A stretch of 64,000 nt of DNA. It comes from Aradus depressus. Taxonomy: Eukaryota > Arthropoda > Insecta > Hemiptera > Aradidae. The notes under the pieces were generated by a model, which saw only the letters and a program-made list of their open reading frames with translations, made no database searches and was not told where the DNA came from. The stretch covers positions 25,469,027 to 25,533,026 of the forward strand of contig OY759221.1 of the NCBI GenBank assembly GCA_963662175.1, read 5' to 3'. Positions 58,498 through 64,000 of the stretch are shown here, in pieces. Every line of letters begins with the position of its first letter. Position 1 is the first letter of the stretch. Made by a program: the position numbers and the translations under genes.

Positions 58498-58601
58498 GAA
58501 TTTAGGGTAGACACAATTTAGGACTCCCATTGTAAGAGTCGGGCTCATATCCACCAGAGCGACAAAAGAGCGCTCTACCAGGCGAAATGACCTCGAAGTT
58601 T
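58498..58601 (+). mobile_element. SINE fragment S17, tail third
   Basis: From atttagggtagacacaattt to aatgacctcgaagttta; abuts a minus-oriented MPR copy. Confidence 0.75.
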
Positions 58602-58904
58602 ATAAAATAATTGTACAGAAGAGGAAAATTGTTATCAATACTTTTACAATCACTGTGATTATGCTCGGAGGTAATATGCTAACTTTTGTCAAGTTCTGAT
58701 GCTCTGACTTTTCTGTTGAGGTAACCTTTAACTTCATAAGATTTAGGTGGATCTATGTTTGATTAGTTTGATTCATAGACCAGTCATTCAAACCGACTGA
58801 TGAATATTCCCTATGAGTCAGTCTGTATTTAGATTTATATCATGAAACCCTTTAACTGTTCTTTTGACTAATCGTTAATAACCCATTCATACTAGTCATT
58901 TATG

Positions 58905-59280
58905 TTTTCATTTACCTGCCCAGAGATTCGAAATTCGATGTTGTTTTTACCAAAATTTTATATTTTCCGAACTCCTGAATCCAAAAAAATGAAATGAAAA
59001 ATGTTTGCGTGTGATTGTGAATATGATAACTCACAATTGAATATGTCGTGTTGGGGGGGGGGGGGGGGTGAAAACTTCATAACTGCCCATTAAATAAATG
59101 TATCAAGATATAATTTTATATTAAGATGATCTGGTAAATAAACCTAACACGAAAAGTTAATGTTGAAAATTCTATGTTGAGTTGTCATTTTAATATTACA
59201 TATTTTCCGAAAATTATAAAACTCGAAGGTCTATGTGTGTGATCGATGTTTAGTATGAGGATTCAGAAGCAAGAAATCAA
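58905..59280 (+). repeat. MPR copy, diverged, with G16 run
   Basis: Start region (attcgatgttgtttttacca, tgattgtgaatatgataact), G16 at 59053-59068 and the phrase tagtatgaggattcagaagc. Confidence 0.65.
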
Positions 59281-60127
59281 GAAAGTATGTTTTTATTATA
59301 TTTAATGTAAAGAAATTGAATTGAATGATTCATTTCGCTCTTTGTTTCCTTATTTCTACTTCATATTTATTTCAATATTTTTTTTAATAGCAGAGCTTGT
59401 ACAAGTTTTGTTTGTAATATCTCTCACTGTTGTTTGGCCAGAAGAGTAAAAAAAAAAATAGCTTTAGATTATGAACCACCATCTATAAAAGGAAAAAAGA
59501 ACAATTTTGATCTCTTTATGCCCCTTTAATAGTAATAATGGCTTAAGTCAACATGAAACCCTTATGACCACATGACCTTTGGTTGAGGTGACATAGGCCG
59601 TTTTGGCCAAACACCAGGTATATACAATGCCATCCTAATTTTCTGAATAACATATATCCAGAACTATTCAGGATTGTTGAGGACTATCTTCCAAGATGTT
59701 TACTTTACTACGATTTAATGTGATTAGTATTGACCGGAAAAGTGTATGAGCTATTTGAATAATTTATTAGGACTCATTTTGTATTGGGAAGGTGTTGTTG
59801 AGCAACCAAGTGCAGTGCCGATGTTCAATGTTGTGCTACTTTTGAGCCGCGAATACATTGAGCGAACGAATGCCAAAAACCGAAGGCCAATTCGACCAAT
59901 ATCAGTTTGCTCCAAGTACGCTACATCAGAACGAAATTGATGTTTAATGTGGACGGTAAAATTCGAAACAATTCGCAGGTCCGAAAACGTTTTCTTTTTA
60001 TATGCGTTTTCCAGCTTATATTACAAGATATTATTACATCTTTTATTAGACACTTAATAATAGTTAAATTATTTACTGAAGAAGCAACGCCAACGCTTCA
60101 TTTAATTGAAAAATATAGAATTCAGGA

Positions 60128-60337
60128 GAGGGCGCCGGTACCTCAGAGGTACCTAAGGTACTGAGCTCAAGATTGCGGGTTCGATGGTACCGATGTCAGG
60201 TACTCGTTAAAGTCCCTAGGTGAATAAACCCCCATCCCACAGTCGAATTTGGTTCATGTCCACCAGAGCGACGAATGATCACTCTGGTAGTAGGTATGAA
60301 GAAGTTAAAGCCCGGGCATGAGTCACAATAATTAATT
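60128..60337 (+). mobile_element. SINE copy S18, internally deleted
   Basis: Head gagggcgccggtacctcaga with gcgggttcga, then a jump to gatgtcaggtactcgttaaa and on to gcccgggcatgagtcacaa. Confidence 0.82.
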
Positions 60338-60649
60338 AGAGATGAATTACTGTAAAACCCAAGTTACTAACATTACCGTGTTTACTACCGGTATTAAATT
60401 TAAACAGCATAAAAATGAACTACATGGCTGCAATGTCATGATCAGGGAACCTGGAAGATACTTCCAATCTGCCTGCTGTTCGTTTGCTGAGGCTCAGAAT
60501 GGTGAACGAACGTACAACCAGTGTTCACTGGGGTATTATTCCCACATTGGGTTTTCTTTTGCTAAATACATACGCGCCTTTAGCTAAACCAGGGAATCAT
60601 TGATGCATTTAAGGCTTTTTTGTCTTTATTTTCTTCTAATAGTTTCTTT

Positions 60650-60935
60650 CACTTCCTTCGCTTTACAAACTGTATAAGGGAAGTTATGTAACCGGTCAGA
60701 AATTCGATGTTGAGTTTTCACCAGAAAATTTCCTGTCTGCGAACACGATAATGGATGTATCGAAACGAAATTCTATATGTGTATCATAACATCATTAGGA
60801 TGACACCTATTTAAAACCGAAAGAAAAGGTGTGGGATTTTTGTGGGAAGCTTGAAAGAAAAACCCTAACAACGGCCGATGTCATGAATGTATGTCCCTAT
60901 GATTATAACGGTCGATTGGTGTCAAAGGGAGAGCA
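60650..60935 (+). repeat. MPR copy
   Basis: acaaactgtataagggaagt-tatgtaaccggtcagaaatt and modules to taacggtcgattggtgtcaa. Confidence 0.7.
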
Positions 60936-61239
60936 AAAACTTACTACTTTTTTAATTTATTTATATATATTTTTTTCATTGGACTGAATTAGGTAAAGTG
61001 GAGCTACTGTATGTTTTGTTTGACTGAGTTGTTGTGAAGTGTTAGGCGTTGAGGGGGGACAGACAGATGTACGGACTGGTTGATCGATGAATGACTGTTG
61101 CTCTGAACACAGACAGATATAAAGGTGGTATGGAGTAGGTGAGTTCATTGGCTCCCACCAAGGTTTTCCTCCCCACTTCCACAGCCTTCATCTTCCCCCA
61201 TAGTTAGTTAAATCCCACCATTTTTTTTTTTTTTTTTTA

Positions 61240-61675
61240 TACTTCCCCAGCTGTAAGTAGTATAGGGGAAGTTATGTAATCAATCAGAAATTCCTTTGAG
61301 TTTTATTCGGTATGTGTCTATAGAGCCCCATAAGTACGACACCTATTGAGTTTGAGTCAAATCGACTGAAGGAAAGAATAAGGAAGGGAATCCTAATAAC
61401 TGCCGATCCAATAGATGTATCGACATGAAATTAAAATATCGACCCAGAACCTCATTAGGAGACAACTATAGATTTTCAATCGGATCTGCGAAGGCAAGGG
61501 AAGAGTAGAAGATAAGAGGGAAGGGAGGCTCAACTCAATAGTTCTAATAACTGCCGATGTATTGAATTTATCGACACAAAATTTTTCAGTCAAATTGTCC
61601 AAAAAGACGGGTAAAGGAAGTTCTGGTAACTCGAAATAATTCGTGCTGGGGAAATGCTGATGATTCATAGAAGGC
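61240..61675 (+). repeat. MPR copy with both ends
   Basis: atacttccccagctgtaagt-agtataggggaagttatgta to attcgtgctggggaaatgct-gatgattcatagaagg; short, two modules. Confidence 0.8.
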
Positions 61676-61939
61676 TTTTCTTTTGTCTTCGTTTATTTAA
61701 TTATTCAGAAAATTAACTGCAGGGTAATTTCTTTCCGATCATACAGTATAAGGTTCTGGGGAACAAAAATATTTACTAAAAGTAAATTAAAAAACACGAT
61801 AGAATTAATTATTCCTCAATTTATAAGTTCACATCACTGGTTAGTGCATGTTTATGTCAGCTTAAAACTTTAATAAAACTTCAAATCAACACAAGTCGAT
61901 CCGATATATTCATTGTCAGCTAGCTAAAGTATATAAGGA

Positions 61940-62175
61940 GAGAGTGCTCTTAGATTATAGACAAAAAACAGAACTAATCAAGCAAAATATATTCTTAAGG
62001 TCTGTCATCTTTAGCTTTAGAGTGAGTGCTCTTTAGAATATAGACAAAAAACAGAACTACACAAGACAAAATATGCTCTTAAGGTCTATCTATCACCTTT
62101 AGTTTTAGAGTACGTTCTTCAAAATATAGACAAACAGAACTAAACAAGCAATATGTTCTTAAGATCTACCTACCA
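61940..62175 (+). repeat. 82-84 bp direct repeats, about 2.7 units
   Basis: gagtgctctt.aga.tatagac-aaaaaacagaact and attcttaaggtct phrases repeated three times with divergence. Confidence 0.85.
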
Positions 62176-62574
62176 TTGAGCTTAAATATTTATAAATTTT
62201 GTTTAGGACTATGTTTGGTTGACAAGTAAGAATATTATATATTGGGGTTTTCAAATTGTTCCTTACACCCACATCTTAATTATTTTTTATGCTTTTATTA
62301 CTCACGCCTGATTGGTATTCTTTATAATTGTTGAAACTACATGTGTACTTTATAAAACCTTGATGGGAGCCAATGAACTCACCTACGTCACCTTTATATC
62401 CGTTTTCAGAGTCTGCCCTCTAGTAATAGTAGGCTATAAACTTAACTATCTCTTCACACAACTCTTAACATTTCAAGCATACATGAAAATTTGATTTGAC
62501 GGAAACACTTACTGATATTTTATTTATTTTGTTATATTTTCGTGTCGAAATTTTTGTAAAGTGTTATTTCCTTC

Positions 62575-62760
62575 TCCATGTTACTTTCTTTTTCCCTTTT
62601 TTTTGGAGCGATTTGGCGAGAAACGTCAATGTTTAAATTATAAGCTTCTGAACCTGTAAACTATTATGTGGATAGAATAATTTCATCGGCGCGTGTAAAG
62701 AACCCCATAGTCATGACACCTATTGATTTTCAGCCAAATTAGTTAAAGGGAAGTATAATA
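62575..62760. repeat. MPR remnant
   Basis: ttttggagcgatttggcgag and cctattgattttcagccaaa phrases in opposite orientations; ends absent. Confidence 0.4.
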
Positions 62761-63259
62761 GACATAAGTGATAATGATTAATAGAGTCGACAGTATTTTT
62801 TCAATGTAGAAAGAAATCGAGGTTCTGTCGTGTAAAAGAAAATGCAAAATTTGGCCAACGTTTCGAAAAATATTTATTTTCTTCTTCAGGGCCTTATAAT
62901 GACTTGAGTGGATGTGTGTGGTGACGGTGTTGTGATATATCAGAATATAATACAATTTGTGAGAGGTGAGACTACGTTTTTATTTTGCAACCTATGAGAG
63001 AATTGTAAAAGGAAATGCAATAAAAAATTAATAGTCCTGTTCAACCAAACTTGGTATTGTTCTCACCGGAATTTCATTTTTATTTTTGAAATCCTCTTGC
63101 TATTTGTTGAAATTCATAGTGAAATAATGGGTGTTGTTGGAAAGGGTGATGTTTTGTTCTACCTGACCAGAAGTTATCAGAGGACCCTACTAGAGGGCAT
63201 CACTAAACAACTTGTTGGTTGGTGAACATTGAACTGGGTGGTGTGAAACTCTGATAACA

Positions 63260-63281
63260 CCTCTCTCTCTCTCTCTCTCTC
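63260..63281. repeat. (CT)n microsatellite
   Basis: Eleven or so CT units about 0.2 kb before the Pumilio exon. Confidence 0.9.
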
Positions 63282-63495
63282 CAACTCTTCCTTCTCTACT
63301 TTGTTGTACTTATCTAAATTTTCAACAGTATTGTTGCCAACACCCTTTCAATTTCTATTTTACTTTGTATCTGTTCCTGTAAAGATATAGACACTTTAAT
63401 TGTGTAGGTTGTCCACTTTGTTTCTATTTTTATTCACATTACTAAATTTTATGAGGGAAACATTGAATTTTTCATGTGTTACTATTTTTCAGCAG

Positions 63496-63686
63496 ACCAC
63501 GCTGTATCTCAGCCGATCACAATGGTGGCCCGAAGATCTGGCAGTTTTCCAGGGAGTGAGGCAGGGAACATTCTGTCTCCAAGGTCCTCGGAGACAAGTG
63601 GACTTGGTGTGAAGATGGTCGAGTATGTCCTGGGCACCTCTCCCACCAGCAAGGAGCTTGAGCCTCGCATGAGAGCTTTGGTTATG
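63496..63686 (+). CDS. pum: Pumilio homologue, next internal exon with tandem NAGNAG acceptor
   Basis: Second recognised Pumilio exon. It continues the codon split after 54103 (G + AC = Asp) and reads [14 protein letters not shown], then [32 protein letters not shown] and EPRMRALVM. The LSPRS...GLGV.MVEYVL block is a hallmark of animal Pumilio proteins, located N-terminal to the PUM repeats. The exon is 191 nt by the second acceptor and ends before gtatgc, leaving phase 0, so coding continues past the window. The acceptor is tttttcagcag: use of the first AG (exon from 63493) would insert one Ala codon, use of the second (63496) would not. Both keep the frame. The upstream intron (54104-63492) is full of MPR repeats and SINE fragments. 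The only doubt is the exact donor, since a weaker GT lies six bases earlier at 63681. Confidence 0.94.
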
Positions 63687-64000
63687 GTATGCGCAGAACA
63701 GTCAACTTACTCATACGTAATTCATTTTTATTGAATCATTTATTTTATTAATTTTGTAACGTTCCAATATGGTCAATATAATTTAAGATTTGTAAACCAA
63801 AAATGGTCTCTGTTCAAAAATGAAAATAAGTAATAATAAGAAAAATATTATAGACGATATTATTTACAGAGCTTAATAACAATCAAATGGATCCAAGCTC
63901 AATTACCCTTCGGTTCAGTTAAATAAAGAAATTGACACTAAAAAATATACTCTGTTGTGAAATTATAATTTTGTCATACCAATTGTCCCTTTGGTTCTAT
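63687..64000 (+). other. Start of the next Pumilio intron
   Basis: AT-rich non-coding sequence following the gtatgc donor. No further exon, branchpoint/acceptor pair or repeat copy is recognisable before the window ends. Confidence 0.7.

Larger units (their letters stand above)
54104..63492 (+). other. pum: Pumilio intron, phase 1, about 9.4 kb
   Basis: Bounded by a gtaagt donor and a pyrimidine-rich tttttcag acceptor. Contents, annotated separately: MPR copies at 55226, 58195, 58905, 60650 and 61240, SINE fragments at 56862, 58498 and 60128, a (TA)n microsatellite at 56680, a short direct repeat array at 61940 and a (CT)n tract at 63260. The remaining stretches (54110-55225, 56003-56680, 57018-58194, 59281-60127, 62176-63250) are AT-rich and show no coding exon that I recognise. 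Confidence 0.85.

Noticed and set aside
60342..60587. 81-codon plus-strand frame in the Pumilio intron
   Set aside because: No recognised motif; follows a SINE tail; most likely chance.

Overview
The window is AT-rich, intron- and repeat-dominated eukaryotic DNA. The only protein-coding gene I recognise with confidence is a Pumilio-family RNA-binding protein on the + strand, seen as two exons (53989-54103 and 63496-63686) that encode part of the conserved region N-terminal to the PUM repeats. They are joined by a phase-1 intron of about 9.4 kb. The gene enters from an upstream exon I could not find and leaves through a donor at 63687. The Pumilio sequence, mariner, Tigger, hAT, PIF/Harbinger and R1-like elements, and a SINE with an (AACCT)n tail (complement of the insect telomere unit TTAGG) point to an arthropod, most likely an insect. 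I cannot name the order.

Almost everything else is mobile or repeated DNA. (1) A very abundant dispersed family, labelled MPR here (modular palindrome-ended repeat; my label), has more than 30 whole or partial copies. In plus orientation a copy starts with ACTTCCCCAGCTATACGAAG, carries several diverged 110-140 bp modules, and ends in a GGGGAAGT motif followed by the palindrome GCCGGTGATTCACC(G). The best copy is 55226-56002. (2) A tRNA-derived SINE family is present at 19 loci, several with 10-15 bp target duplications. (3) DNA transposon remnants: mariner 1290-2210, hAT 9288-10033 and 34219-35012, PIF/Harbinger 13403-14424 with a MADF-domain remnant, Tigger/pogo 20483-21059, and several foldback MITE-like elements. 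(4) A 5'-truncated R1-like LINE (29264-30374) and a 75-bp remnant of the same 3' end (48883-48957). (5) Tandem arrays at 4.7, 12.2, 16.2, 35.4, 38.5, 49.0-49.9 and 61.9 kb, (TA)n and (CT)n microsatellites, and repeated long poly-C/poly-G runs.

The nesting gives a relative order: MPR copies are old and serve as targets; Harbinger, hAT and the R1-like LINE lie inside MPR copies, the LINE within a further older insertion; SINEs lie inside the Harbinger and hAT elements. A two-exon small gene candidate at 17789-18861 is speculative. No rRNA, genuine tRNA gene or CRISPR array was found; tRNA-like segments are all SINE heads. All copy boundaries without a stated target duplication are approximate, by-eye estimates.
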